Positions 11,771 through 21,886 of a stretch of DNA of 64,000 bases are shown one piece after another. The notes beneath the pieces were generated by a model that made no database searches, was not told where the DNA came from, and worked only from the letters and a program-made list of their open reading frames with translations. The DNA is taken from NCBI RefSeq assembly GCF_005160265.1, contig NZ_CP039865.1, positions 1,512,828-1,576,827 on the forward strand, read 5' to 3'. The stretch is from Phreatobacter aquaticus (GTDB lineage: Bacteria > Pseudomonadota > Alphaproteobacteria > Rhizobiales > Phreatobacteraceae). Position 1 is the first letter of the stretch. Every line of letters begins with the position of its first letter. Position numbers and translations under genes: made by a program.

Positions 11771-13632
11771 GTGGCTTGGCTCGCAACGAGGATGTGGGGC
11801 AGTGGCGGGTCGGCATAGAGTTCGGCGACGAGGCCTGCGCGATGGTCCAGCATGGCGCGCTGGTTGATCGAGCCCTTGTCGGTGATCTCGCCGCGATCGA
11901 TGGAGGGGGCCGCATCGAGAATGACGGCGCGTGTCACCCGCGTGGCCGAGCCGGTCGCCGTCCGCGCAAGTGCGTCGAGCTTCGTCTGCAGCATCTGGCG
12001 CAGTGCGGGATCAGCGGCGATGGTCTTCAGGTCATTTGCCGGAGAAAGATTGGGGCAGGCGTCCCGCACACCCTCCAGATCGAGGATCAGGATGGCGCTG
12101 AGATCGTCACGGTCGATGCCCGCCAGCACCACATCGCGGACCAGCGGCTCCAGGGCTGTCACCACGCGTGCGCGCATTGGGCCGACGCTCACCCAGGTGC
12201 CCGTGGCGAGCTTGAAGTCCTCGGCGATCCGGCCGTCGAAGTCGAAGCCGCGGCCGAAATCGTTGGGGTCCACCGGCTTCAGAGCATCGCCAAATTTGTA
12301 GAACCCCTCCTCGTCGAAGGCTGCCGCGGTCGCTTCCGGCTGCCGCCAGTAGCCGGGCGTGACGTTCGGCCCCCGCACGCGAACCTCCAGCTTGGCGCCA
12401 GACGGCACCAGCTTGATCTCGTTGCCGGGGACGGGCAGGCCGACATGACCGGAGCGGCTGGTCTCCGGCGTCACCGACATGGAGAAGGGTGCCGTTTCGG
12501 TCGAGCCGAGGCCGGTCAGCATGGGAATGCGATGGCCGGTTTCCATCACCGCGATCTCGTCGAGCGCGCGCCAGACGTGGCTCGCCAAGGATGCGCCGGC
12601 AAAGAACATGCAGTGCAGGCGGGCGAAGAACGAGCGCCGCAGGACCTCGTCCGTGCGCAGATGGGCGACCAGCGATTCATAGCCCTTGGGCACGTTGAAA
12701 TAGACGGTTGGAGCAATCTCGCGGAGATTGCGGACGGTCGCCTCGATGCCGCCCGGCACCGGCTTGCCGTCGTCGATATAGAGCGAGCCGCCGTTGAAGA
12801 TGGTCAGGCCGACATTGTGGTTGCCGCCGAATGTGTGGTTCCACGGCAGCCAGTCGACGATGACAGGCGGCTCGTCCTTCAGGAAGGCCAGCGTCTCGCG
12901 CAGCATGACCTGGTTGGCCGAGAGCATGCGCTGGGTGTTGATCACCGCCTTTGGCACGCCGGTGGAGCCGGAGGTCAGCAGGAACTTGGCGATCGTGTCG
13001 GGACCGGTCGCGGCATGGGCAGCCGCCACCGCCGGACCATCGACTTCGCGCAGCAGGGCGGCGAGCGGCGTCACCGGCCGGACGCCGGCCTGGCCGCGAG
13101 ACGCGACCACCTCGATATCGGTCGCAACAGCGTCGTTGAGCGCGCCGGCATAGTCGTCCGCATCCTCGACATAGACCAGGCCTGGGGTAAGCAGCGCTAT
13201 CGCATGCTTCAGCTTGCCGTGATCCTTAGAGACCAGCGAATAGGCCGGCGAGATCGCGCAATAGGGCACGCCGGCATGCAGCGCCGCCAGCGCCAGCAGC
13301 GCGTGATCGACCGAATTGCCGGACAGGATCGCCAGCGGCCGCTCGGCACTCAGCCCGCGCTTCAGCAGCGCCGTGCCCAGCGACAGAACCACCGGCAGGG
13401 CCTCGCCATAGGTTACCGAGCGCCAGCCGTCATTGGCCTTCCGCTCGGCCACGAAGACGCGGTCGGGCGCGGTCTCCGCCCAGTGAACGAACAGGTCGCT
13501 CAACCGGTCGGGATAGGGGCTGAGCGGCGCACAGGGGCGCACGATCACTGTGCCATCGGCCCGTCTCTCGACGTCCACGGTCGTGCCGCCGAAGCGGATC
13601 GGGCGCAAAGGATGCGCGGTCACGGCATTCAT
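11767..13632 (-). CDS. fcs: Feruloyl/p-coumaroyl-CoA synthetase
   Basis: The 621-residue ANL-superfamily enzyme activates hydroxycinnamic acids to CoA thioesters with ATP. Key segments are the AMP-binding P-loop LLTSGSTGVPKAVINTQ, the family-typical DWLPWNHTFGGNHNVGL and IFNGGSLYIDDGKP, the STE motif GLGSTETAPFS, and FDFDGRIAEDFKLATGTWV in place of the usual hinge. These match feruloyl-CoA synthases rather than acetate or fatty-acid ligases. It is the second gene of the operon, 65 bases after the crotonase, and overlaps thiolase by 4 bases. Which hydroxycinnamate is preferred is not readable. Confidence 0.92.
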   Translation of the reverse strand: MNAVTAHPLRPIRFGGTTVDVERRADGTVIVRPCAPLSPYPDRLSDLFVHWAETAPDRVFVAERKANDGWRSVTYGEALPVVLSLGTALLKRGLSAERPLAILSGNSVDHALLALAALHAGVPYCAISPAYSLVSKDHGKLKHAIALLTPGLVYVEDADDYAGALNDAVATDIEVVASRGQAGVRPVTPLAALLREVDGPAVAAAHAATGPDTIAKFLLTSGSTGVPKAVINTQRMLSANQVMLRETLAFLKDEPPVIVDWLPWNHTFGGNHNVGLTIFNGGSLYIDDGKPVPGGIEATVRNLREIAPTVYFNVPKGYESLVAHLRTDEVLRRSFFARLHCMFFAGASLASHVWRALDEIAVMETGHRIPMLTGLGSTETAPFSMSVTPETSRSGHVGLPVPGNEIKLVPSGAKLEVRVRGPNVTPGYWRQPEATAAAFDEEGFYKFGDALKPVDPNDFGRGFDFDGRIAEDFKLATGTWVSVGPMRARVVTALEPLVRDVVLAGIDRDDLSAILILDLEGVRDACPNLSPANDLKTIAADPALRQMLQTKLDALARTATGSATRVTRAVILDAAPSIDRGEITDKGSINQRAMLDHRAGLVAELYADPPLPHILVASQAT

Positions 13633-13697
13633 GCCGCTTCTCCTCCCTGGTGGTCTTCACCGCGCCTTCTTGGATGAGGCGCTTGCGAAACGTGCGG

Positions 13698-14495
13698 TCA
13701 GGCCGGGCGGACCTTGCCGGCCTTCTTGGCGAGAAAGTCCTGGATCCGGGTCTTGGCCTCGCCATCGGCCTGCGCGACGGCGGCCATCAGCGATTCCATC
13801 AGGAGGCCCGTCTGCGGGTCGGCCTCCGCGATGCGCGGCAGGGCCTGCACCACGGCGAAATTGGTCATCGGCGCGTTGGTGGCGATCTTTGCGGCGAGGT
13901 CGAATGCGGTCGAAAGGCCCTGGCCCTCGTCGACCAGATATTGCGAGAAGCCCAGGGCCACACCCTCCTCGGCGCGGTAGGTTCGTCCCGTCAGCATCAT
14001 GTCGGCCATGCGCGCCGCGCCAACCAGCCGCGGCAGCCGCATCGACCCGCCACCGCCGACGAAGATGCCACGCTGGCCCTCGGGCAGGGCGTAGAAGGTG
14101 GAGGCTTCAGCCACGCGGATGTGACAGGCGCAGGCAAGCTCCAGCCCACCGCCGATCACCGCGCCCTTCAGCGCGGCCACCACCGGCACGGGTGCGAACT
14201 GGATGCGGTCGAACGTGCGGTGCCACATGCGCGAATGCATCACGCCTTCGGTGACGTCGCGGGTGGTCAGCTCGGACAGGTCGAGACCCGCGGAGAAATG
14301 GTCGCCGATGCCATGGATGACCGCGACGCGAATGCCGTCGGGAATGGCAGAAAAGCAGGCCTCCAGGGCAAGCACGGTGGCGTCGTCCAGCGCGTTGCGC
14401 TTGTGCGGCCGGTTGATGCCGATGCTCAGCACCGGCCCCTTCAGCTCGACGAGCAGCGGCTGGGTAACAGGGCGGGCGGCAGCGGCCTGCGGCAT
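13698..14495 (-). CDS. Enoyl-CoA hydratase/crotonase-family protein of hydroxycinnamate operon
   Basis: The 265-residue protein has the crotonase oxyanion motif HFSAGLDLSEL and the second motif GAVIGGGLELACACH. Both hydratase glutamates are present at the 20-residue spacing of rat crotonase (E119 in GGGLEL and E139 in ALPEGQRG). It differs from the classical feruloyl-CoA hydratase/lyase N-terminus, so a true hydratase step of a beta-oxidation route is at least as likely as the hydratase-lyase reaction. It is the promoter-proximal gene of the six-gene operon; a MarR-type site lies just upstream. Confidence 0.88.
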   Translation of the reverse strand: MPQAAAARPVTQPLLVELKGPVLSIGINRPHKRNALDDATVLALEACFSAIPDGIRVAVIHGIGDHFSAGLDLSELTTRDVTEGVMHSRMWHRTFDRIQFAPVPVVAALKGAVIGGGLELACACHIRVAEASTFYALPEGQRGIFVGGGGSMRLPRLVGAARMADMMLTGRTYRAEEGVALGFSQYLVDEGQGLSTAFDLAAKIATNAPMTNFAVVQALPRIAEADPQTGLLMESLMAAVAQADGEAKTRIQDFLAKKAGKVRPA

Positions 14496-14516
14496 GGTCC
14501 GGACTCCGTGAGATAA

Positions 14517-14535
14517 TGATTATATACGATAACTA
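14517..14535. promoter_or_regulatory. Candidate MarR operator upstream of the aromatic operon
   Basis: Read on the minus strand the site is TAGTTATCGTATATAATCA, sharing 13 of its first 15 bases with the site at 3489-3507. It lies 22 bases ahead of the crotonase start, in the only AT-rich stretch of the gap, in a place suited to block or overlap the promoter. Symmetry is weaker (5 of 9 pairs). Regulation by the MarR protein is inferred. Confidence 0.55.
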
Positions 14536-14661
14536 ATTTGCGAGGCAAGCCTCCGCATGGCCGATGAGAATGTGTGCGTCTTAACGGCCCATTCAGCATT
14601 AACGGCTCACCTAAGGGTATCTCGAAACCGCCGAGCCCTCTCTGCAGCAGCCGGATGTCCC

Positions 14662-16410
14662 ATGCGCCTCCCCAAGCCAAGCCTCAGCCATCGGCTCTAT
14701 GCCTTGCTCGCACTGTTCGTCCTGTCATGCTGCGCCATCGTCGGGCTTCAGCTGGTCGAGCTCAGGGACAACCTGACACGCCAGAAGGAAGTGGAGCTCA
14801 GCCACCTCGTCGAGATCGCCCTGTCGGTCGCCAAGGAGGAGCACGCTCTGGCCGCCAAGGGGCAGGGCACCGATGCTGAGGCGCGCACCCGTGCCGCCGA
14901 GCGCATCGCGGCGCTGCGCTACGGGTCCAACGACTATTTCTGGATCAATGATCTGCAGGCGCGGATGATCATGCATCCGATCCGCCGCGACATGAACGGT
15001 CAGGACCAGTCCGCCTTCCAGGATCCGAACGGCAAGCGCATCTTCGTCGAGTTCGCCCGCGTCGTCCGTGAGAAGGGCCAGGGCTTCGTCGACTACATGT
15101 GGCCGAAGCCCGGCGCCACCGCGCCGCAGCCCAAGCTCTCCCACGTGGTCGGCTTCCAGCCCTGGGGCTGGGTCATCGGCACCGGCGTCTATGTCGACGA
15201 TCTTCAGGCCCAGGTCTGGAGCGCGGCGAAGCAGGGTCTGGGCATTGTCGCGGGCATCGTGCTGCTCGCAGGCCTGATCTTCTGGAAGACCGCCCGCGGC
15301 ATCTCGCTGTCGATCAGCGGCATGACGTCGACGATGAACCGGCTGGCGGCTGGCGATCTGGCCGTCGAGACGCCGGGGCTGACGCGGCGCGACGAGATCG
15401 GCGCCATGGCGGCGGCCGTCGAGGTGTTCAAGCAGAATGCCGTCGAGCGCGAAGCCCTTGAGGTCCAGGCCAAGGAGGCCGAGGCTGACAAGGTCGCCTA
15501 CAATGCCAGGCTGAGCACCATGCTCGAGACCTTCAAGGTGTCCGTCGAGGGCGTGCTGGGTGCGACCAATGCGACGGTCGGCGAACTCGGTGCCTCCTCG
15601 GAGGCTTTGACCTCCATCGCCAATGACGCGATCGCCCGCGTCGGCGAGGCCGAGGCGGCCTCCGCCAACACGTCCGGCAGCATGCAGAGCGTGGCCGCGG
15701 CCTCGGAAGAGCTCGCCACCTCCATCGAGGACATCACCGCCAAGGTTGGCGAGGCCTCCGATATCGTCGGTCGGGCCCGCGAGGTGACCAGCACCTCGGT
15801 GGAGCAGATCCGCGCGCTGGCCGAGGCCGGCCAGAAGATCGGCAATGTCGTGGGCCTCATCCAGGCGATCGCGGCGCAGACCAATCTCCTGGCGCTCAAT
15901 GCCACCATCGAGGCGGCGCGTGCCGGCGAGGCGGGCCGCGGCTTTGCTGTCGTCGCCCAGGAGGTGAAGCAGCTCGCAGGCCAGACCGCCAACGCCACCA
16001 GCGAGATCGCCGGTCATGTCACCGGCATCCAGAAATCCACCGAAGCGGCGGTCGCGACCATTGAGCAGATCGCCCGCACCATGGGCGACGTGGCAGCCAT
16101 CACCGATGGCATCGCCGAGGCGGTCGAGAGCCAGTCGCTGGCAACCCGCGAGATTTCGTCCAGCGCTCAGGTCGCGGCGGTTGGAACCGGCACCTTGAGC
16201 GAGAGTGTCGCCCGGGTGACCACCATCGTCGAACAGACGACGGAGACGGCGGAGACGGTGCGCACCCGCTCGGGCCATCTGCAGGATCAGTCACAGAAGT
16301 TGTCGGAAGAGGTGCGCGACTTCCTGCATGCCCTGCGCTCCGGTCCGCTCGACCGGCGCAAGGAGCGCTCGGCGGACTTCGCTGGTCCTGATCGTCGCAA
16401 GCGGGCCTGA
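14662..16410 (+). CDS. Methyl-accepting chemotaxis protein with single Cache domain
   Basis: A 582-residue inner-membrane chemoreceptor. Helix 1 is at about residues 12-30; the periplasmic sensor has single-Cache features ([41 protein letters not shown]); helix 2 is near 200-220; a HAMP domain follows, then the long signalling coiled coil with tip segment [20 protein letters not shown] near residue 405. The ATG at 14662 gives [19 protein letters not shown] directly before helix 1; an upstream in-frame ATG at 14557 would add 35 residues and is less likely. Such Cache domains often bind small organic acids; the neighbouring aromatic operon is a possible functional link. Confidence 0.92.
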   Translation: MRLPKPSLSHRLYALLALFVLSCCAIVGLQLVELRDNLTRQKEVELSHLVEIALSVAKEEHALAAKGQGTDAEARTRAAERIAALRYGSNDYFWINDLQARMIMHPIRRDMNGQDQSAFQDPNGKRIFVEFARVVREKGQGFVDYMWPKPGATAPQPKLSHVVGFQPWGWVIGTGVYVDDLQAQVWSAAKQGLGIVAGIVLLAGLIFWKTARGISLSISGMTSTMNRLAAGDLAVETPGLTRRDEIGAMAAAVEVFKQNAVEREALEVQAKEAEADKVAYNARLSTMLETFKVSVEGVLGATNATVGELGASSEALTSIANDAIARVGEAEAASANTSGSMQSVAAASEELATSIEDITAKVGEASDIVGRAREVTSTSVEQIRALAEAGQKIGNVVGLIQAIAAQTNLLALNATIEAARAGEAGRGFAVVAQEVKQLAGQTANATSEIAGHVTGIQKSTEAAVATIEQIARTMGDVAAITDGIAEAVESQSLATREISSSAQVAAVGTGTLSESVARVTTIVEQTTETAETVRTRSGHLQDQSQKLSEEVRDFLHALRSGPLDRRKERSADFAGPDRRKRA

Positions 16411-16581
16411 TCTCGGAGCGACACCTCTCTCCTGTTCCGGGATCGCTCCGGCGCATCCCCTGAAATCGTTGGAGAATTTCCCGGCGCGGCGGAGCGACAG
16501 ATCGCTCTGACCGCGCCGGTTCTGTTATGCGCGGGCGCCGATTGACAGGCTGATGAAACGCTTCGTACAGTTCAATATATC

Positions 16582-16594
16582 GGAACGTTGTTCC
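16582..16594. promoter_or_regulatory. Candidate IclR operator
   Basis: GGAACGTTGTTCC is a perfect 5-bp dyad with a 3-base spacer ending 16 bases before the IclR ATG; a further half-site TGGAAC follows at 16601. The position suits autoregulation and control of the following transport operon. Binding is inferred from position and symmetry. Confidence 0.5.
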
Positions 16595-16610
16595 AAATAG
16601 TGGAACTTTT

Positions 16611-17387
16611 ATGAGCCTCGCCAACGCGGCTGCCGTCCTCCATTGGCTGAAGCGCGACCGCCGCGATGTGGCGGTGGGTGAATTGTCGACGGCCATGGGC
16701 TGGCCGAAGAGCTCATCGTCCCGCCTGCTCAAGGACATGGCGCGGCTTGGCCTCCTGGAGCGCGACGAGGCGACCCGCCGTTACCGCGCCGGTCTGCTCA
16801 TGCTCGAACTCGGCCGGCAATATTCCGCAGGCGAGCCGCTTCTCGAGGCCGCCGATGCGGAACTGCAGGAGATCACCCGCCAGACCGGCTATTCGACCGG
16901 GATCTCGATGCTCGACGGTACCGATATTGTGGTGCTGAGGAGCCGGCCCGGCACCCATCCGCTGCGGGTGGTGACGCCGCCCGGCACGCGCGGTCCGGCC
17001 GCCGCCAACTCGACCGGCCGGGTCCTGCTGGCCCGGTTGCCCGACGATGAGATCCGCCGCCGGTTCACGCCCTTTCCGGCCCCGCCGCGGCCCAATGCGC
17101 CGGGCGATGTCGCCGACCTCATGGCCCGGGTGCAGAAGGCGCGTGTGCTCGGCTTTGATGAGTCCAACGACGAGTCGCTGGCCGGTCTCTGCGGCATCTC
17201 TGTCGCCATCGGCGAGCAGAGCCATGGGCTCGGTTACGCGCCCTATATCGCCTTCTCGGCTGCCCAGCTCGAGCCCGGAGAGCGCCGCCGGCTCGCAGCC
17301 ATGCTGGTCGACATGGCAGCGCGGCTGTCAGAGCGCTTCGGCGACGTGCGCCCGGCACCGCCTTTGCAAAGGCGGGCCCATGGCTGA
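16611..17387 (+). CDS. IclR-family transcriptional regulator
   Basis: The 258-residue protein has an N-terminal winged helix (VGELSTAMGWPKSSSSRLL as recognition region) and a C-terminal effector-binding domain (about 75-245) with AAANSTGRVLLA and DESNDESLAGLCGISV. It opens a tightly packed plus-strand operon: the next permease start overlaps its end by 8 bases. This placement suggests that it controls the import and catabolic genes through to 24504. The ligand is unknown. Confidence 0.9.
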   Translation: MSLANAAAVLHWLKRDRRDVAVGELSTAMGWPKSSSSRLLKDMARLGLLERDEATRRYRAGLLMLELGRQYSAGEPLLEAADAELQEITRQTGYSTGISMLDGTDIVVLRSRPGTHPLRVVTPPGTRGPAAANSTGRVLLARLPDDEIRRRFTPFPAPPRPNAPGDVADLMARVQKARVLGFDESNDESLAGLCGISVAIGEQSHGLGYAPYIAFSAAQLEPGERRRLAAMLVDMAARLSERFGDVRPAPPLQRRAHG

Positions 17388-18264
17388 CGTTCTACGCCCC
17401 CGCCGCACCGCCGTATCGCCGATCGCCTGGGCGCTTGGCCCGGCCATTCTGCTGTTCATCATCTTCTTCATCATGCCCTTCGGCACGATGGCGCTGCTGT
17501 CGTTCCTGAGCGGCAACCCCGCCAACAACCCGAACGTCTTCTTCACGACCCGGCATTATGAGCGCTTCTTCGGCGACTCGCTCTATTTCGAGGCATTGGT
17601 GGCGACGCTGCGCATCGGCGTGATCACCACGCTGGCCTCGTTGCTGATCGGCTACCCGCTCGCCCACTGGATGGCGCGCATCCCCTCCAGGCTTGGCCAT
17701 GCGCTTCTGCTCATGGCGGTCATTGCCCCCATGCTCACCGGCATCGTGGTGCGCACCTTCGCCTGGATGACGCTGCTGCAGGACCGCGGCGTCATCAATC
17801 AGACCCTGATGGCCTGGGGACTGACGAACGAGCCCATCCGCCTGATGTACAACGAGTTCGGCACCATTCTGGCGCTAGTCCACATCTACGTGCCGTTCAT
17901 GGTGCTGACGCTGACCGGCGTCATCGGCCGCATCGACGAGCGTCTGGAACAGGCGGCGCGCAACCTTGGCGCCAACCGCGTCCGCGCCTTCATCGAGGTG
18001 ACCCTGCCGCTGAGCCTGCCGGGCATTCTCGCGGGCTCGCTGCTGGTCTTCGCGCTCTCGATCAGCGCCTATGTCACGCCGTTCCTGATGGGCGGGACTG
18101 ACGTACTCACCCTGCCCATGCTGATCTACCAGCAGGTCGGCGCGAGCTTCAACATGGGCTTTGCCGGCGCGCTCGGTATCATCCTGCTTGGCGTCTCGCT
18201 GGTGGTGGTGATCGCCTACAACAACGTGCTCGGACGGTTCGCCGGCGGGGAGAAGATGGCATGA
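17380..18264 (+). CDS. Polyamine-type ABC transporter permease (PotB-like)
   Basis: The 294-residue inner-membrane permease starts MADVLRPRRTAVSPIAWALG, followed by about six hydrophobic segments. The EAA loop is QAARNLGANRVRAFIEVTLP. A longer open frame begins further upstream inside the IclR gene, but the ATG at 17380 gives the normal family N-terminus and overlaps iclR by 8 bases. It pairs with the next permease. The class imports spermidine/putrescine-type or other small organic compounds. Confidence 0.9.
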   Translation: MADVLRPRRTAVSPIAWALGPAILLFIIFFIMPFGTMALLSFLSGNPANNPNVFFTTRHYERFFGDSLYFEALVATLRIGVITTLASLLIGYPLAHWMARIPSRLGHALLLMAVIAPMLTGIVVRTFAWMTLLQDRGVINQTLMAWGLTNEPIRLMYNEFGTILALVHIYVPFMVLTLTGVIGRIDERLEQAARNLGANRVRAFIEVTLPLSLPGILAGSLLVFALSISAYVTPFLMGGTDVLTLPMLIYQQVGASFNMGFAGALGIILLGVSLVVVIAYNNVLGRFAGGEKMA

Positions 18265-19061
18265 AGCGCCGCTTCGACCTTGGCAATGCCGCCTATTATA
18301 CGCTGAACGGCGCGATCCTGACGTTCCTGCTGGCGCCGATCGCCATCGTCACGGTCTTCGCGCTCAATCCGACGCCCTACATCTCGTTTCCTCCGGTCGG
18401 CGTCACCTGGCGCTGGTTCGACAAGTTCCTGTCGAGCCCGGAATTCATGGACGCCTTCTGGCTGAGTTTTCGGGTGGCGCTGGCGGTGCTCGTTCTCTCC
18501 ATGCTGATTGGCGGGCTCTGCGCATTGGCGCTGGCACGCGGCAACCTGCCGGGCGCGCGCCTCCTCACCGCCTTCTTCATGTCGCCGCTCATGCTGCCGG
18601 CGATCCTGACGGGCCTCGCACTGTTCCAGCTCTATCTGATCCTCGACATCGGCCGCCCGGTCTGGGGTCTGATCATGGGCCATACGCTCGTCGCGGTGCC
18701 CTATGTGCTGCGCACGACGCTGGCCGTGCTGCACAATTTCGACCGCCGGATCGAAGAGGCCGCCGCCGTCCATGGCGCAACGCCGACGCGGGTCTTCTTC
18801 GAGGTGACGCTGCCGCTGATCCAGCCCGGCGTGATGGCCGGCGGCATCTTCGCCTTCATCGTCTCCTTCGACCAGTTCCCGATCTCGCTGTTCCTGGTGC
18901 CGCCCAGAGGCGAGACGCTGCCGGTCGTCTTGTTCAACTACATGAAATTCGACCTGGATGGCGCCATCGCGGCGGCATCCATGGTGTCGATCCTGATGGC
19001 CGTCTCGGTGGTGGTGCTGCTCGAGAAGGTCATTGGCTTGAAGGCCTATGTGAAGCTGTGA
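18261..19061 (+). CDS. Polyamine-type ABC transporter permease (PotC-like)
   Basis: A 266-residue permease with about six hydrophobic segments and the EAA loop EEAAAVHGATPTRVFFEVTL. The motif FDQFPISLFL is typical of PotC-like proteins. The start overlaps the preceding permease stop by 4 bases, and the binding-protein gene follows after 26 bases, so the two permeases, binding protein and ATPase form one importer. Confidence 0.9.
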   Translation: MKRRFDLGNAAYYTLNGAILTFLLAPIAIVTVFALNPTPYISFPPVGVTWRWFDKFLSSPEFMDAFWLSFRVALAVLVLSMLIGGLCALALARGNLPGARLLTAFFMSPLMLPAILTGLALFQLYLILDIGRPVWGLIMGHTLVAVPYVLRTTLAVLHNFDRRIEEAAAVHGATPTRVFFEVTLPLIQPGVMAGGIFAFIVSFDQFPISLFLVPPRGETLPVVLFNYMKFDLDGAIAAASMVSILMAVSVVVLLEKVIGLKAYVKL

Positions 19062-19087
19062 CGCCGAGACCCGACAGGAGGCTCCTC

Positions 19088-20137
19088 ATGACTGCCAAGA
19101 CCATGAATCGCAGAACTCTCATGAAGGCCGGCGCCGCCATGGCGACCGTGCTTGCCGCGCCTCACATCGCCAATGCCCAGGCGGCCACCCTCAAGATCAC
19201 GACCTGGGGCGGCAAGTGGGGCGACATCATGAAGAGCGAGCTGCTGCCCGCCTTCGAGCGCGAGTTCAAATGCACGGTCTCGCCCGACCAGGCCTTCCCC
19301 TTCCTGCCCAAGCTGCAGGCAAGCCCGAAGTCGAACCCGATCTACGACGTGCTGCACGCCAATTCCAACGAGCAGTGGAAGGCGCTGGAAGAGGGCCTCG
19401 TCGAAGCCAAGTTCGACGCGAAGAACGTCCCCAACATCAAGGACGTCTACCCCTACGCCAACAGCGACAAGATGGTCGGTGTCTCGATCTTCACCTCGGC
19501 CATCGGCCTCGGCTTCCGCACCGACAAGGGTCTGGTCAAGCCGACCTCCTGGAAGGATCTCGCCGACCCGAAGCTCGCCGGACAGCGCGGCGGCTACATC
19601 ATTCCGGTCAATTCGCTGGGCCAGGCCCATCTGATGATGCTCGGCAAGATCTATGGCCGCGGCTTCAACGATCTCGACGCAGCCTACAAGGCGCTGGAAG
19701 CGCTGAAGCCGATCAAGCTGTTCGACTTTACCGGGCAGATGGAAAAGGCGCTGCTCTCGGCGGAAGTGACCATGGGCGTCATCCATGACAGCGGCATCTA
19801 TCGCTATGACAGCGGCACCGAGCCGGTCGACTTCGCCATTCCCACTGAAGGCGTGCTGTCGCTCGAGCAGGTCCTGACGGTGACGCCGGGCTCCAAGGTC
19901 AAGGAACTCGCCTACGCCTATGTCGATTACATGCTCCGTCCGGCGGTTCAGAAGCGGCTGGCGGAAGGCGTCTGGTACTCGCCGTCCAACACCAAGGTGC
20001 AGCTCGACGCCAAATATGACGCGAAGCTGTTCAACACGCCTGAGAAGGTCGCCAAGCTGATCCAGGTCGACTGGAAGTGGTATAATGCCCGCAAGGACGA
20101 CATCGACCTGCGCGTTGCGCGCATCCTGAGGGGCTGA
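19088..20137 (+). CDS. Periplasmic substrate-binding protein, polyamine-type (PotD-like)
   Basis: The 349-residue protein has an export signal ([20 protein letters not shown], cleavage after NAQA) and the mature start [20 protein letters not shown] typical of the extracellular solute-binding family 1/8 group. The ATG at 19088 follows AGGAGG with 6-base spacing and is preferred over an ATG at 19058 that overlaps the permease. The final base overlaps the ATPase start. The ligand is unknown; AroM, DUF917 and hydantoinase-like genes downstream argue for a cyclic amide or similar compound rather than a true polyamine. Confidence 0.9.
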   Translation: MTAKTMNRRTLMKAGAAMATVLAAPHIANAQAATLKITTWGGKWGDIMKSELLPAFEREFKCTVSPDQAFPFLPKLQASPKSNPIYDVLHANSNEQWKALEEGLVEAKFDAKNVPNIKDVYPYANSDKMVGVSIFTSAIGLGFRTDKGLVKPTSWKDLADPKLAGQRGGYIIPVNSLGQAHLMMLGKIYGRGFNDLDAAYKALEALKPIKLFDFTGQMEKALLSAEVTMGVIHDSGIYRYDSGTEPVDFAIPTEGVLSLEQVLTVTPGSKVKELAYAYVDYMLRPAVQKRLAEGVWYSPSNTKVQLDAKYDAKLFNTPEKVAKLIQVDWKWYNARKDDIDLRVARILRG

Positions 20138-21135
20138 TGTCGGCCATCACAACATCGCCGGCGTCGATCCGGCTGGATGCCGTGTCCAAGAGCTATGACG
20201 GCCAGTCCCTGGCCGTCGACGCGGTGACGCTGGACATCCAGCCGGGCGAATTTTTTTCTTTGCTCGGACCCTCCGGCTGCGGAAAGACCACGACGCTCAG
20301 AATGATAGCCGGCTTCGAAACTGTCGATGCCGGACGCATCCTCGTCGGTGACCGGGATGTCACCGACGTGCCGGTGCACAAGCGCGACATGGGAATGGTG
20401 TTCCAGTCCTATGCGCTCTTCCCGCATCGCACGGTCGCCGAGAACGTCGCCTTCGGCCTCAGGATGCGCGGTATCGACAAGGCCGAGATCGCCGAACGGG
20501 TGAAGGCGGCGCTCGCCCTGGTGGCTCTCACCGGCTACGAGGACCGTAAGCCCGGCCAGCTCTCGGGCGGCCAGCAGCAACGGGTGGCGCTGGCGCGTGC
20601 CACCGTCATCAAGCCGCCGGTCCTGCTCTGCGACGAGCCGCTGGGCGCGCTCGACCGCAAGCTCCGCCAGCAGATGCAGTTCGAACTGAAGCAGCTGCAG
20701 AAGGAGCTTGGCGTTACCCTGGTCTTCGTCACCCACGATCAGGAGGAGGCACTCGCCATGTCCGACCGGATCGCGGTGATGAATGCCGGCCGGATCGAAC
20801 AGGTCGGCACGCCCGGCGAGATCTACGAGCGGCCGCGCACGCGCTTCGTGGCGGACTTCATCGGCGAGATCAACCTGATGGAAGACGCCGGCGGCAAGGC
20901 ACTCGCCGTCCGCCCTGAGAAGATCGTGCTGGGTGCGGCGAGCGGCGCCCAGGTGTCGGGTCGGGTCGAAAGCGCCAACTTCCTCGGCGGCCAGACGCTC
21001 TACCGGATCATCACGGCTGACGGCCGGCAGATGCTGGCCAAGGAGACCAATGTCGGCGAGCGCCCCGTGCGCGCTGTCGGCGACGAGGTTGGGCTCTCGT
21101 GGAGCCCCGCCGATGCCGTTCACCTGGAGGCATGA
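20137..21135 (+). CDS. Polyamine-type ABC transporter ATP-binding protein (PotA-like)
   Basis: The 332-residue ATPase has Walker [20 protein letters not shown]-loop [13 protein letters not shown], signature [14 protein letters not shown], Walker [16 protein letters not shown] and switch [11 protein letters not shown], then a C-terminal TOBE domain ([11 protein letters not shown] onward). This is the PotA/FbpC class. Its ATG shares one base with the preceding stop, and the AroM-family gene overlaps its end by 4 bases. Confidence 0.93.
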   Translation: MSAITTSPASIRLDAVSKSYDGQSLAVDAVTLDIQPGEFFSLLGPSGCGKTTTLRMIAGFETVDAGRILVGDRDVTDVPVHKRDMGMVFQSYALFPHRTVAENVAFGLRMRGIDKAEIAERVKAALALVALTGYEDRKPGQLSGGQQQRVALARATVIKPPVLLCDEPLGALDRKLRQQMQFELKQLQKELGVTLVFVTHDQEEALAMSDRIAVMNAGRIEQVGTPGEIYERPRTRFVADFIGEINLMEDAGGKALAVRPEKIVLGAASGAQVSGRVESANFLGGQTLYRIITADGRQMLAKETNVGERPVRAVGDEVGLSWSPADAVHLEA

Positions 21136-21812
21136 CCATGGCGCTCACCCTCGGCATTGCGACCATCGGCCAGGCGCCGCGCGACGACATCGCGGACCTG
21201 TTCGCGAGCTACGCCCCGGCTGGGACCAGGGTCATCCTCCGCGGTGCGCTGGACGGTCTGAGCGACGACGAGATCGCCGCCCGCCCACCGCTTTCGGGGG
21301 CCGACACGCTCTACACACGGCTGCGCGGTGGCCAGGACGTCAAGATCTCCAAGGCCCATGTCATCGAGCGCTCGCCGGCTGTCCTGGCCAAGCTTCGGGC
21401 CCATGGGGCCGACGCCATCGTCTATGCCTGCACCGGGGATTTCCCGCCGATGGAGGGCGATGCCGGGGTGCTGTTCCCATCGCGCGTGCTGAACGGCCTT
21501 GCCGCCGCCCTGCTGCCGCAGGGCCGGCTCGGCCTTCTGCTGCCGCTGGTCGAGCAGGGCGAGAAGCTCTCGGCCAAATGGGCGCGGCCCGGCCTTGAGA
21601 TCGTCTTCGAGGCACTGAGGCCAAGCGCTGGCGCGGATGAGATCGCCGCCGCCGCGGCCCGCCTCAAGGCCAAGGCGCCCGATCTCGTGGCCATGGACTG
21701 CATGAGCTACACGCCGGCCACCAAGGCAGGCGTCAAGGACGTGCTGGGTGACGTGCCGACCATCCTCGGCATCACCGCCACCGCCCGCGTGCTCGACGAG
21801 ATGCTGAGCTGA
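21132..21812 (+). CDS. AroM-family protein
   Basis: The 226-residue cytoplasmic protein begins [19 protein letters not shown], the typical start of the AroM family, with a conserved central [10 protein letters not shown] and a DCMSYTP motif near the end. The fold is related to Asp/Glu/hydantoin racemases (inference from family knowledge); E. coli AroM has no established function. The start overlaps the ATPase stop (ATGA); an alternative ATG is at 21138. Its place between an importer and DUF917/hydantoinase-like genes suggests racemase- or isomerase-like work on the imported compound. Confidence 0.85.
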   Translation: MTMALTLGIATIGQAPRDDIADLFASYAPAGTRVILRGALDGLSDDEIAARPPLSGADTLYTRLRGGQDVKISKAHVIERSPAVLAKLRAHGADAIVYACTGDFPPMEGDAGVLFPSRVLNGLAAALLPQGRLGLLLPLVEQGEKLSAKWARPGLEIVFEALRPSAGADEIAAAAARLKAKAPDLVAMDCMSYTPATKAGVKDVLGDVPTILGITATARVLDEMLS

Positions 21813-21886
21813 CGCCTCAACCAACCCTTCAAGGCCGCGCCTTGCCGCGGCTGCCCACCCTTCCCTCGACTTGATCGCGGACGCCC

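Noticed and set aside
11776-13677. 633-codon plus-strand open frame opposite fcs
   Set aside because: Antisense shadow of the feruloyl-CoA synthetase gene, which has all ANL motifs.
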